NCBI RefSeq assembly: GCF_014650995.1
Contig: NZ_BMWA01000024.1
Location: forward strand, 62,001-126,000
DNA length: 64,000 bases
Source: Streptomyces viridiviolaceus
Lineage (GTDB): Bacteria; Actinomycetota; Actinomycetes; Streptomycetales; Streptomycetaceae
Direction of reading: 5' to 3'
Each line of letters opens with the position of its first letter. Within the stretch, counting starts at the first letter, position 1. The position numbers and the translations under genes are program-made. This document shows, in pieces, positions 35,403 to 43,833 of this stretch. Under the pieces are notes generated by a model, which saw only the letters and a program-made list of their open reading frames with translations, was not told where the DNA came from and searched no databases.

Positions 35403-36329
35403 TCAGTCGTTCTTCCGGAAGATCTCCGACATCCGGTCCCCCGTGTCACGGGCCAGCAGCCCCGCCGAGTCCGGGGCGATCAGACCGACCCGGGCCGCCA
35501 GCTCCCGGCCGTGTACGTCGACGGCCGCTTCGACGAGTGCCGCGAGCCCCTCCAGCGCGGCACGGGCACGGGACCGGGACGCCGCCGCGCAGCCCACGGC
35601 GACCAGCGCGGCCGGCCACCACCAGCAGGCGAGCAAGGCGTAGCCCACCGCCCAGGCCGCGAGCCGCGCCGCGGCGCCGAAGGAGTCGTGGGCCGACCGG
35701 ATCTGCCGTTCGGCGGGCTCGGGGAGGATCAGCCACAGCCGGGGCCACAGGGCGGCGAGGTCGGCCCCGTAGGCGGCCTCGACGCGGTCCGCGGCCGCCT
35801 GCATGCGGTCGCCGTACCAGGTGGGCCGCGTCGGGGCGCGTACCGCGATGCGGTCGCGGGCCTCGGTCAGCGCCTGGATCCGTGCCCACGTACGGGCCGG
35901 GACCGACACCGCACCGTCTGCCCCGTCCCCGGTCGTGGCGGCTCGGAGGACGGCCTCCTCGACCTTCTCGTCCCTTTCACCCCACCGACGTCGGCGCCGT
36001 GCCGTGAGGGCACGCGAGAGGGGGTCCTGGCCGAAGCGCAGCCAGTACCGCTCGATGGCGCCTCCCAGGAACTGCGCGCCGAGTGAGGCCGCGGCGGCGG
36101 CCAGCAGGACGAGTGCCACCACAAGTGCGGCGGTGCCGGTCCGGTCGAGCGCGGGACGGGCGGCGAGCTCGTCCAGTGTGGTGCGCAGCCGGTCGACGTC
36201 GTGCCAGTGGCGGTGGCCCAGGGTGGTGCCGACGGCGGTGACGGCCAGGAAGAGGGCGCCGGGCAGCACCAGGAGGTTCAGCCAGCGTTCGGTGAGCTTG
36301 CTGCCCAGGGTGGCGAGGAGAGGGTTCAT
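35403..36329 (-). CDS. Unidentified membrane protein next to the TPR-CHAT gene
   Basis: A 308-aa protein I cannot place in a family. Two hydrophobic helices lie near the N-terminus (about residues 17-35 and 60-85). A charged, Arg-rich cytosolic-looking middle follows (about 90-220) with a conserved-looking WPRLWLILPEPAERQIRSAH stretch. Then come two more helices (about 225-260) and a soluble helical tail. It starts 22 bp after the stop of the small Cys-containing gene, so the two form an operon divergent from the CHAT gene. By position it could be a membrane effector or a target of the CHAT protein; no sequence motif proves this. Confidence 0.75.
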   Translation of the reverse strand: MNPLLATLGSKLTERWLNLLVLPGALFLAVTAVGTTLGHRHWHDVDRLRTTLDELAARPALDRTGTAALVVALVLLAAAAASLGAQFLGGAIERYWLRFGQDPLSRALTARRRRRWGERDEKVEEAVLRAATTGDGADGAVSVPARTWARIQALTEARDRIAVRAPTRPTWYGDRMQAAADRVEAAYGADLAALWPRLWLILPEPAERQIRSAHDSFGAAARLAAWAVGYALLACWWWPAALVAVGCAAASRSRARAALEGLAALVEAAVDVHGRELAARVGLIAPDSAGLLARDTGDRMSEIFRKND

Positions 36330-36351
36330 GGGGTCGGCGGCCCGGAGGCGG

Positions 36352-36744
36352 TCACCCGTCGGGGCGCAGGCGCGCCTTGTGCATACGTGCGTCGTGGACG
36401 GCACAGTGCGGGGCGGGCAGCAGGTCGCGGGCCCGCTCCGACCGGCTGCAGCGGACCGGTCCGGGGCACACGGCCACCTTGAGGTGCTGGGCGACCCCGC
36501 GGACCGCGAGCCCAACGCGTGCCGGGGAGAGGCCGACCGCGACCCCGGCCCGACGCAGCGCGTGGTCCAAGGCGTCGAAGCACGCGGCGAGTTCGTCGGC
36601 GTCCGCCCCCGACCGCAGCCGGTCCCGCGCGCGCTCGGCCGCCTCCCGGACGTCCGGTTCGCGCATCGTGTCGCGCGAGCCGAGCAGCGCGCACAACGCC
36701 GCTGTGCGGTGCACGAGTTCGGGATGGTCAGGCGATACGGTCAT
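36352..36744 (-). CDS. Small unknown protein with a Cys/His-containing tail
   Basis: A 130-aa protein starting MTVSPDHPELVHR. Residues 1-90 look like an alpha-helical bundle. The C-terminal 40 residues hold Cys, Cys, Cys and several His (VCPGPVRCSR, then PHCAVHDARMH), which could bind a metal. I know no family for it. It is divergent from the TPR-CHAT gene (81-bp gap) and 22 bp upstream of the membrane-protein gene. The same frame stays open far into the opposite strand of the CHAT gene, but ATG 36744 is the first start outside that gene. Confidence 0.68.
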   Translation of the reverse strand: MTVSPDHPELVHRTAALCALLGSRDTMREPDVREAAERARDRLRSGADADELAACFDALDHALRRAGVAVGLSPARVGLAVRGVAQHLKVAVCPGPVRCSRSERARDLLPAPHCAVHDARMHKARLRPDG

Positions 36745-36825
36745 GCTCCAAGTGTGCCCGAGGACTGGCACTGTTGAGGGTGGGTCGCCACGCCACGGGG
36801 TTGAACGACAGGGGGGCGCGACAAG

Positions 36826-39800
36826 GTGAGGGACGACCGGGACCGGCTCGTGCAGGCCATCCGCGCACGCGTCGCAGGCGCGGGAAGCGCGCACACAGGG
36901 GTGAATCCGGACGTGGTGTTCGGCCCCGAGGCCGACGCCGAACTGCGGGGACTGCTGTGCCTGGCCGACCTGAGGACCGACCTGGAGGCCCGGCACGCGG
37001 CGGGATGGCTGTGTGCCGCGCGCGCGGCGGCCTCCCCCGGTCCCGACGGCCCCGTCCACGGCGCCATGGCCGGAACCCTGCTCTTCCCCGTCTGGGTGGC
37101 CGATCCCGGTCTCGTACCACCGCAACTGGCGGCCGGTTACGCGACGACCGACCCCGCGGTCCGGCCCGACCCCGCGAACGCCGACGGTGTCGCCGAGTGG
37201 TCGGCCCAGTGCGCGGCGGCCGTGATCGCGGCCGAGGGCAGACAGCACGATCCGCCACGGGACGCCACCGAGGACGACCTGCGCCTGTACCGGCTGGCCG
37301 TGCGGGTGGGCATCGACGCGCCCACGCACGAGGCCCTGCTCGCCACGGCGGTCGCGACAGGCAGCCTCGCCGTCCTCGCGACACCCGAGCACGATCCCGC
37401 GTACGTGCCCCGGGTCGCCGATCTGACCCACGCGCTGTCCCTCGTCGGGCGGCGCGAGCCGGACGCCGACTCGGGACCGGCGGCGGGGATCCGACTCAGC
37501 CACCGCACCCTCAAACGCATCCCGGCCCACTCCCCCGAGCGGCTCCTGGCCCTCAGCAACCTGGGCATCCAACTGCTGGAGCGCTACAGGCAGTCGCTCG
37601 ACCCGGAGGATCTCTACGAGGCGGTCGGCATCGCGCGAGACGTACTGACCCAACTGCCCCCGCACAGCCCGCACCTGGCCCACTGCCTGAGCACCCTGGG
37701 CGCCGCGCTGCTGGCGCTGAGGCACCGGGAGGGCGCCACGGCCGAGGAGTGCGACGAGGTGGTGGACCTGTTCCGCCGGGCCGCCGCCGGCGATCCCAAG
37801 GGTCCGGCCGCCGCAGGTCTCAACCTGGGCCTGGCACTCATGCTGCGATACCAGCGCACCGGCCGGCCGCAGGATCTGCACGAGGCGGTCGGGGTGCTGA
37901 CACAGGCATGGGAGGCGTCGCAGGACGGGGAGCAGCGCACCGGGGTGCGCAACACGCTGGGCAACGCCCTGCGCGCCCGCTTCGCGCTCACCGGCGATCC
38001 GGCCGATCTCGACGCGGCGATCACGCATCTGACGGCCGTGGCAGCCGCGTCCGCGCAGGCGACCGCCGAGACCGCGACGCGGCTGATCGCCCCCGCGATG
38101 GCCCTGCACGCCCGGTACCGGCTCGATCCCGACGGCAACAGCGCGGACCTGGCCGAGGCCCTGACGCTGCTGCGAAGGGCCGAGGCGCTGCTGCCGCCGG
38201 GCCACCCCGAGCGGGCCGTGACACTCAGCGATCTCGGCCTGGTATTGACCAGCAGCTATCAACGCACCGGCCGTCGGGAGGAGTTGAACGAGGCGGTCCG
38301 GGTCATGCGGGAGGCGGTGGCGTCGACCCCGGAAGAGCACGAGATCCTCAGCGTGCGGCTGCTCAACCTCGGGATGGCCCTGGGCCTGCGCCACCAGCTG
38401 CTGGGTGACGGCGAGGACCTGCGGGAGGCCCAGGAGTGCCGGCGCCGTGCCAGGGAGCTGCCCGGGCTGGGCCGCGCACACCGCGCGACGGTGCTCGGCT
38501 CCACGGCGATCAGTGTCATGACCGGTTTCGAGCGTGCCGCCGACCCGGACGCCCGGCTCGACGAGGCGATCCGGCTCTTCAGGGAGGCCCTCGCACTCAC
38601 CCCGGCGGACGACCCCCTGCTGCCGCGCCGCCGCCACAACCTGGCCGCGGCCCTCATGAGCCGCCGCGACCCCGCGCAACGGCTGATCGATGCGCGGGAG
38701 GCCCGGGAGCTGGCCGACGCGGTCGTCGCGGCACTGCCCGCGGACTCGCCCGACCTGCCCGGTGCCCTGACCCTGGCCGCAGAGACCCGCCTGTTGAGCT
38801 TCCGCTCCCTGGTGTCGTCGGCGGTCCGCAAGGAGGCGATCGCGCTGTTCCGCCGGGTGGTCGAGGTCACCCCGCCGGGCCATGCCAGGCGCACACTGCG
38901 CCTGACGAACCTCGGCGTCGTTCTGCGGGACCAGGGCACCGGCCGGGGACGCGACACCGATCTGGCCGAGGCGGCCGACGTGTTCAGGCAAGCAGCCCTG
39001 GAGCAGCAGTGCCCGCCCTCGGAGCGCCTGACCGCCGCGCGGGCCTGCGGCGACCTCTGGGCGCAGCTCGGCGTCTGGGACCGTGCCCTGGACGGCTACG
39101 TGATGGCGGTCGACCTGCTGCACTCCGTCACGCCCCGCCATCTCCTGCGGGACGACCAGGAGTTCCTGCTGAGCCGGTCCGTCGGTCTGGGGGCTGCCGC
39201 GGCTGCCTGCGCCGTGCGGTGCGGCCGGCCCGGGCTGGCGGTCGGGCTCCTCGAACAGGCCAGGGGTGTGCTGCTCTCCCAAGCCTTCGACGCCGACAGC
39301 GACCTCACCCGGCTCCGGGAGGCCGCACCGGACCTCGCCGACCGCTTCGAGGAGCTCCGTACGGCCCTCGACACGGCGACCGAGAGCCGGGAACCACTCA
39401 GTGCCGAGTTCCCGGAGGAAGCCCCCCGGGACGGAGCGCGCGCCGCCGACGCCCGGGCCGACCGGCGCCAGCGGTTGGCCGCCGACTGGCAGGAACTCAC
39501 ACGCCGGATCCGCACCGAGCACCCAGGACTCGGTCTGCTGCGTCCGGTGCGTGAGTGGGACGAACGCGAACTGCGTGCGACGGCGGCGGCAGGCCCGGTG
39601 GTCCTGGTCAACGTCTCCCCGTACGGCAGTGACGCGCTGGTCGTCACCGAGCACTCCATCGACGCCGTGCCGCTTCCGGGGCTCGATCCGGGGACGACGG
39701 CAACGCGCCGGCAGAAGTTCGAGGAGGCCCTGGCACGCATCGAGTCGCCCGGAACCCCGCGCAGGCAGGCACAGCGCGCCCAGCAGGTCGTCCGGTCCAC

Positions 39801-40644
39801 GCTCGCCTGGTTGTGGCAGACGGTCACCGGCCCCGTCCTCGACCACCTCGGCGTCCCGGCCGCACCGACGGGACCGTGGCCCCGGCTGTGGTGGTCGCCG
39901 GGCGGCGCCCTGGGCACGCTGCCGCCGCACGCGGCGGCCCCCGCCGACGGCACCTCGGGCGCGCTGGACCGGGTGGTCTCCTCCTACACGCCGACGCTGC
40001 GCGCCCTGCACCACGCCCGGCAGCGTGCCGCCCGCCCGGCGGGCACCGGAACGCTCGTGGTCGGCGTCGCGGAAGCCGCCGGCACGGCACCCCTGCCCGG
40101 CGTACGCCGCGAGTCGGAGCACCTGGCCGGGCTGCTGCCCCGTGCCGAGCTGCTGGCCGACTCCTCGGCCACGCGGTCCGCGGTCGTCTCCGCCCTGCCC
40201 CGCCACGCGTACGCGCACTTCGCCTGCCACGCCCTCAGCGATCTGCGGAGTCCGTCCGACAGCCGGCTCATCCTCCACGACCACGCCGAACACCCGCTGA
40301 CCGTCCGCGACCTCGCCCGGCTCAGGCTGCCGGCCGCCCGTCTCGCGTACCTCTCCGCCTGCGACACCCTGCGCAGCAGCCCCGAACTCGCCGACGAGGC
40401 CGTCCACGTCGTCAGCGCGTTCCAGATGGCCGGCTTCCCGCACGTCGTCGGTTCGCTGTGGCACGTCGTCGACGCGATCGGGGCCGAGACCGCCCGGAAC
40501 GTGTATGCGGCCCTGCACACGGGCAACGGCGCACTGGAGGTGTCCCGCACCGCGCAGGCCCTGCACACCACGGTGCGCTCGCTGCGGGACACCTACCCGC
40601 AGACCCCCAGCCTCTGGGCCTGCCAGGTGCACGCGGGGCCGTAG
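36826..40644 (+). CDS. TPR repeat and CHAT (caspase-like) domain protein
   Basis: A 1272-aa protein. The first 200 residues are helical and of unknown type. A long array of TPR-like repeats follows (about 220-860), recognisable by repeating LSNLGIQLLERYR and DLYEAVGIARDVL-type helix pairs. A linker leads to the C-terminal CHAT domain (about 1000-1272). CHAT proteases are separase- and caspase-related; the catalytic pair appears intact as His1135 in HFACHA and Cys1179 in LSACDT. Known TPR-CHAT proteins cleave partner proteins, for example in Craspase and next to bacterial gasdermins. The GTG at 36826 is chosen by frame and context. It is divergent from a two-gene operon that may encode its substrate or effector. 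Confidence 0.92.
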   Translation: MRDDRDRLVQAIRARVAGAGSAHTGVNPDVVFGPEADAELRGLLCLADLRTDLEARHAAGWLCAARAAASPGPDGPVHGAMAGTLLFPVWVADPGLVPPQLAAGYATTDPAVRPDPANADGVAEWSAQCAAAVIAAEGRQHDPPRDATEDDLRLYRLAVRVGIDAPTHEALLATAVATGSLAVLATPEHDPAYVPRVADLTHALSLVGRREPDADSGPAAGIRLSHRTLKRIPAHSPERLLALSNLGIQLLERYRQSLDPEDLYEAVGIARDVLTQLPPHSPHLAHCLSTLGAALLALRHREGATAEECDEVVDLFRRAAAGDPKGPAAAGLNLGLALMLRYQRTGRPQDLHEAVGVLTQAWEASQDGEQRTGVRNTLGNALRARFALTGDPADLDAAITHLTAVAAASAQATAETATRLIAPAMALHARYRLDPDGNSADLAEALTLLRRAEALLPPGHPERAVTLSDLGLVLTSSYQRTGRREELNEAVRVMREAVASTPEEHEILSVRLLNLGMALGLRHQLLGDGEDLREAQECRRRARELPGLGRAHRATVLGSTAISVMTGFERAADPDARLDEAIRLFREALALTPADDPLLPRRRHNLAAALMSRRDPAQRLIDAREARELADAVVAALPADSPDLPGALTLAAETRLLSFRSLVSSAVRKEAIALFRRVVEVTPPGHARRTLRLTNLGVVLRDQGTGRGRDTDLAEAADVFRQAALEQQCPPSERLTAARACGDLWAQLGVWDRALDGYVMAVDLLHSVTPRHLLRDDQEFLLSRSVGLGAAAAACAVRCGRPGLAVGLLEQARGVLLSQAFDADSDLTRLREAAPDLADRFEELRTALDTATESREPLSAEFPEEAPRDGARAADARADRRQRLAADWQELTRRIRTEHPGLGLLRPVREWDERELRATAAAGPVVLVNVSPYGSDALVVTEHSIDAVPLPGLDPGTTATRRQKFEEALARIESPGTPRRQAQRAQQVVRSTLAWLWQTVTGPVLDHLGVPAAPTGPWPRLWWSPGGALGTLPPHAAAPADGTSGALDRVVSSYTPTLRALHHARQRAARPAGTGTLVVGVAEAAGTAPLPGVRRESEHLAGLLPRAELLADSSATRSAVVSALPRHAYAHFACHALSDLRSPSDSRLILHDHAEHPLTVRDLARLRLPAARLAYLSACDTLRSSPELADEAVHVVSAFQMAGFPHVVGSLWHVVDAIGAETARNVYAALHTGNGALEVSRTAQALHTTVRSLRDTYPQTPSLWACQVHAGP

Positions 40645-40754
40645 GGGGTGCAGGAGCGTTCAGCCGGTCTCGACGGCGTCGTCCATGACCGACGGCGGTC
40701 GTCTGCGCGACGAACTCAGAAAGGTCCCGGCCGTCACCCGCGTAGCCTGTCTCC

Positions 40755-41711
40755 GTGCCGAACTCCCGTCTGCGTCGCGTTGCCGTCCTGGTGCTCGAGG
40801 GTGCGAAGCCGCTCGACGTCGGTATCCCGGCGCAGGTGTTCACGACCCGCGCAAGCATGCCGTACGAGGTGCGGGTGTGCGGTGCGGTACCCGGTCTGGT
40901 GACCGGCGGCGACGGCCTGTCGTACCACGTCGCCCACGGCCTCGAAGCGCTCGCGTGGGCGGACATCGTCTTCATCCCCGGGTACCGGTCCCCGGACCGC
41001 GACGATCCGCCGCGGGCCGTCGTCGACGCGCTGACGGCCGCCCACCGCCGGGGCGCGCGGCTCGCCGCCATCTCGACGGGCGCCTTCGCGCTCGCCGCCA
41101 CGGGCCTGCTCGACGGCAGGCGTGCGACGACGCACTGGCACTACGCGCGGGCGCTCGCCGCGAAGCATCCGCTCGTCCAGGTCGACGAGAACGTCCTGTT
41201 CGTCGACGAGGGCAGCGTGCTGACGTCGGCCGGTGCCGCGTCGGGCATCGACCTGTGCCTGCACATGCTGCGCGGTGACCTCGGAGTGGCCGCGTCGAAC
41301 CACGCGGCCCGGCGCCTGGTCGCGGCCCCCTACCGCAGCGGCGGCCAGGCGCAGTACGTGCCGCGCAGCGTGCCGGAGCCCCTCGGTGAGCGGTTCGCCG
41401 CGACCCGCGAGTGGGCGTTGCACCGGCTCGGCGAGCCCCTCACCCTCGAGGTGCTCGCCCGGCATGCGGCGGTGTCGCCGCGCACACTCTCGCGGCGGTT
41501 CGTCGAGGACACGGGCTACACGCCGATGCAGTGGGTCATGCGCGCCCGCGTCGACATGGCCCGTGAGCTGCTCGAACGGTCGCAGCGGAGCGTCGAGCAG
41601 ATCGCCGCCGACGTCGGTCTGGGGACGGGCACGAATCTGCGGCTGCACTTCCAGCGCATCCTCGGCACCACGCCCAGCGAGTACCGGCGCACGTTCGCCA
41701 AGGGCGAGTAG
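40755..41711 (+). CDS. GlxA-family transcriptional regulator (DJ-1/PfpI plus AraC HTH)
   Basis: A 318-aa regulator with an N-terminal DJ-1/PfpI-like domain (about 8-180) and a C-terminal AraC-type double HTH (about 215-315). The usual nucleophile elbow reads AISTGAFALAATGLL: Thr-Gly replaces the Cys of active DJ-1 hydrolases, so it is a sensor domain. The HTH has LARHAAVSPRTLSRRF and the IAADVGLGTGTNLRLHF signature. GTG 40755 lies just after TAGCCT (40743-40748), a -10-like hexamer, so the transcript is probably leaderless. It is 101 bp before gap on the same strand and may regulate it. Confidence 0.92.
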   Translation: MPNSRLRRVAVLVLEGAKPLDVGIPAQVFTTRASMPYEVRVCGAVPGLVTGGDGLSYHVAHGLEALAWADIVFIPGYRSPDRDDPPRAVVDALTAAHRRGARLAAISTGAFALAATGLLDGRRATTHWHYARALAAKHPLVQVDENVLFVDEGSVLTSAGAASGIDLCLHMLRGDLGVAASNHAARRLVAAPYRSGGQAQYVPRSVPEPLGERFAATREWALHRLGEPLTLEVLARHAAVSPRTLSRRFVEDTGYTPMQWVMRARVDMARELLERSQRSVEQIAADVGLGTGTNLRLHFQRILGTTPSEYRRTFAKGE

Positions 41712-41812
41712 CCCGTCGCACCTGGCGCGATCCTTTCGAACCGTGGCACTCACGCCGCTGCCGCGGACCCGCGCCGCGCGCGAACCTGGTGACGAACGAA
41801 GGGACACCACTC

Positions 41813-42811
41813 ATGACGCGCATCGCCATCAACGGATTCGGCCGCATCGGACGCAATGTGCTGCGGGCACTGCTCGAACGCGACAGTGACCTCGAGATCG
41901 TCGCCGTCAACGACCTCACGGAGCCCACCACCCTCGCCCGGCTGCTCGCCTACGACACGACGGCCGGCCGGCTCGGTCGCCCGGTGACCGTCGACGGGAA
42001 CGCCCTCGTCGTGGACGGCCGCCGCATCACCGTGCTCGCCGAGCGTGAACCGGCGCGGCTGCCGTGGGGCGAGCTCGGTGTCGACATCGTGCTCGAGGCG
42101 ACCGGCCGCTTCACGTCGGCCAAGGCGGCCCGCGCCCACCTCGACGCGGGCGCGAAGAAGGTGCTCGTCAGCGCGCCGTCGGACGGAGCGGACGTCACGC
42201 TCGCGTTCGGGGTCAACACCGACGCGTACGACCCGGACCTCCACACGATCGTCTCGAACGCCTCGTGCACGACGAACGCGCTCGCGCCGCTGGCCGCGGT
42301 GCTCGACGAACTCGCCGGCATCGAGCACGGATTCATGACGACGGTGCACGCCTACACGCAGGAGCAGAACCTGCAGGACGGTCCGCATCGCGACGCCCGC
42401 CGTGCCCGCGCCGCCGCCGTCAACATCGTGCCGACCACGACGGGCGCCGCCAAGGCGATCGGCCTCGTCCTGCCGAACCTCGACGGCAAGCTGTCGGGCG
42501 ACTCGATCCGGGTGCCGGTGCCGGTGGGCTCGATCGTCGAGCTCAACACGACCGTCAGCCGTGACGTGTCGCGTGACGACGTCCTGACGGCGTACCGCGC
42601 CGCGGCCGAGGGCCGGCTCGCCGGCATCCTGGAGTACTCGGACGACCCGCTCGTGTCGTCCGACATCACCGGCAACCCGGCTTCGTCGGTCTTCGACTCG
42701 GCCCTCACCCGCGTGGACGGGCGCCACGTCAAGGTGGTCGCCTGGTACGACAACGAGTGGGGCTTCTCGAACCGCGTGATCGACACGCTGGAACTCCTCG
42801 CCGCCGGCTGA
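41813..42811 (+). CDS. gap: Glyceraldehyde-3-phosphate dehydrogenase, type I
   Basis: Catalyses NAD(P)-dependent oxidation and phosphorylation of glyceraldehyde-3-phosphate. The 332-aa product has the Rossmann start RIAINGFGRIGRNVLRAL, the active-site motif NASCTTNALAP with Cys152, the following TVHAYTQEQNLQDGPH with catalytic His, and the terminal WYDNEWGFSNRV. AAGGGA precedes ATG 41813 by eight bases. Streptomyces usually has a glycolytic gap with pgk and tpi; this one stands alone behind a GlxA-type regulator and is likely an accessory copy. A terminator follows directly. Confidence 0.96.
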   Translation: MTRIAINGFGRIGRNVLRALLERDSDLEIVAVNDLTEPTTLARLLAYDTTAGRLGRPVTVDGNALVVDGRRITVLAEREPARLPWGELGVDIVLEATGRFTSAKAARAHLDAGAKKVLVSAPSDGADVTLAFGVNTDAYDPDLHTIVSNASCTTNALAPLAAVLDELAGIEHGFMTTVHAYTQEQNLQDGPHRDARRARAAAVNIVPTTTGAAKAIGLVLPNLDGKLSGDSIRVPVPVGSIVELNTTVSRDVSRDDVLTAYRAAAEGRLAGILEYSDDPLVSSDITGNPASSVFDSALTRVDGRHVKVVAWYDNEWGFSNRVIDTLELLAAG

Positions 42812-42820
42812 CCGAGCACC

Positions 42821-42850
42821 GGGTGCGGCGCCTCCTGGGGTGCCGCACCC
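42821..42850. terminator. Terminator between gap and gtrA-like gene
   Basis: GGGTGCGGC (42821-42829) pairs with GCCGCACCC (42842-42850). Inner GC pairs shorten the loop to about six bases. It lies 9 bp after the gap stop and 20 bp beyond the convergent GtrA-family stop, so it can act both ways. Confidence 0.75.
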
Positions 42851-42870
42851 TGGAACGACGGTGCGCCGTC

Positions 42871-43368
42871 CTAGCCCGCGGGTACCGAGCGTTCCGGACC
42901 GGTCGACGAGGCCGCCTCCCGCGGTCCGGGCTCGCCGTCGCCGCGGCCCGGACCGCGGAAGACGGCCAGCCGCAGTACGAGGAAGCGCACGACGGTGACG
43001 ACCACGGACGTGCCGGCGAGTACCACGGTCTCGGCGACTCGCGGAGCGCCGGGATCGAGGTGCTTGAACAACAGGACCGCACCGGACGTGACCAGGTAGC
43101 CGAGCAGGAAGAGGCCGCCGGCCCCCAGGTGGGCACGGACCGCCGGTGCGGCGACGTGTCCGAAGGTCAGCCGCCGGTTCGCTTCGGTGTTCAGCACGGT
43201 CAGTACGAGCAGGGACACCAGGTTGGCGACCGCGGGCTGCCACCAGTTGCGCAACAGCCAGTAGAGCAGTGCCTGTCCGACGGTCGAGACGATGCCGATC
43301 GCGATGAAGAAGCCGACCTCCCGGGACCATGGCAGGCGGGCCGCCCCGGGAATCCTCAGCCGAGCCAT
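42871..43368 (-). CDS. GtrA-family membrane protein
   Basis: A 165-aa protein with four membrane helices in the GtrA pattern: EVGFFIAIGIVSTVGQALLYW, then LLVLTVLNTEANRRLTFG with the typical N-x2-NRRLTF loop, then two more helices. A disordered acidic tail follows. GtrA-like proteins are thought to flip polyprenyl-linked sugars for cell-wall or O-antigen glycosylation; no glycosyltransferase is adjacent here. It is convergent with gap and shares its terminator. Confidence 0.88.
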   Translation of the reverse strand: MARLRIPGAARLPWSREVGFFIAIGIVSTVGQALLYWLLRNWWQPAVANLVSLLVLTVLNTEANRRLTFGHVAAPAVRAHLGAGGLFLLGYLVTSGAVLLFKHLDPGAPRVAETVVLAGTSVVVTVVRFLVLRLAVFRGPGRGDGEPGPREAASSTGPERSVPAG

Positions 43369-43833
43369 CTGTCACGCCCCCACCGCTCGTCGGCCGGGTG
43401 ATCACCACCGGCACCTCGTGCCTGCGCAGCCTACTAGGCGCGGTGCTCCGCGGTGTTCCAGGGCCGACGGGCCCGACCGGGCGGAGGCGCGGGCCCGCCG
43501 ACGGCGGTGTGGCGGGCACGGCGACCACGACGCGGCGGGGTGCACGGCCGGCTGCGGAGACAGGAGCGCGGGGTCCTCACCCAGCCGTGCCTCCGGCCGC
43601 ACCACCGCGGCACAACACCGCATGCTCCGCGACGAACGCGACCGGTTCGCCACCAGGGTCGAGGGGACGACCCACGCGCTGCGCCGTCTCGACCAGCCCG
43701 TCACCGCGGCCGACCGGCGCGGCGGACGACCGGTCCGACGCCGTCCGCGGGACCGGTGCCGCACTCGTGCCGGACCGTGGGGCGAGGACCGGCGTCGGTG
43801 AGGGCGTCGTCCCGCGGCACGGCGGACCGGGCT
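43369..43833. other. 465-bp region without a supported gene
   Basis: No frame has both a ribosome site and a convincing product. On the plus strand, about 43600-43730 could encode AAQHRMLRDERDRFATRVEG, helical and similar in style to the C-terminus of MerR-type regulators. It has no start, domain or stop in a sensible place, so it is at best a relic. Confidence 0.4.

Noticed and set aside
35403..36329. Idea that the membrane protein beside the CHAT gene is a bacterial gasdermin
   Set aside because: Gasdermins are beta-rich soluble pore formers of about 250-280 residues with a short C-terminal inhibitory tail; this protein has four hydrophobic helices and an Arg-rich middle, which does not fit.
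36352..40632. 1426-codon open frame on the minus strand over the CHAT gene
   Set aside because: Antisense shadow of the TPR-CHAT gene. Only its last 131 codons (from 36744), outside the CHAT gene, have a proper start and their own composition; these are annotated separately.
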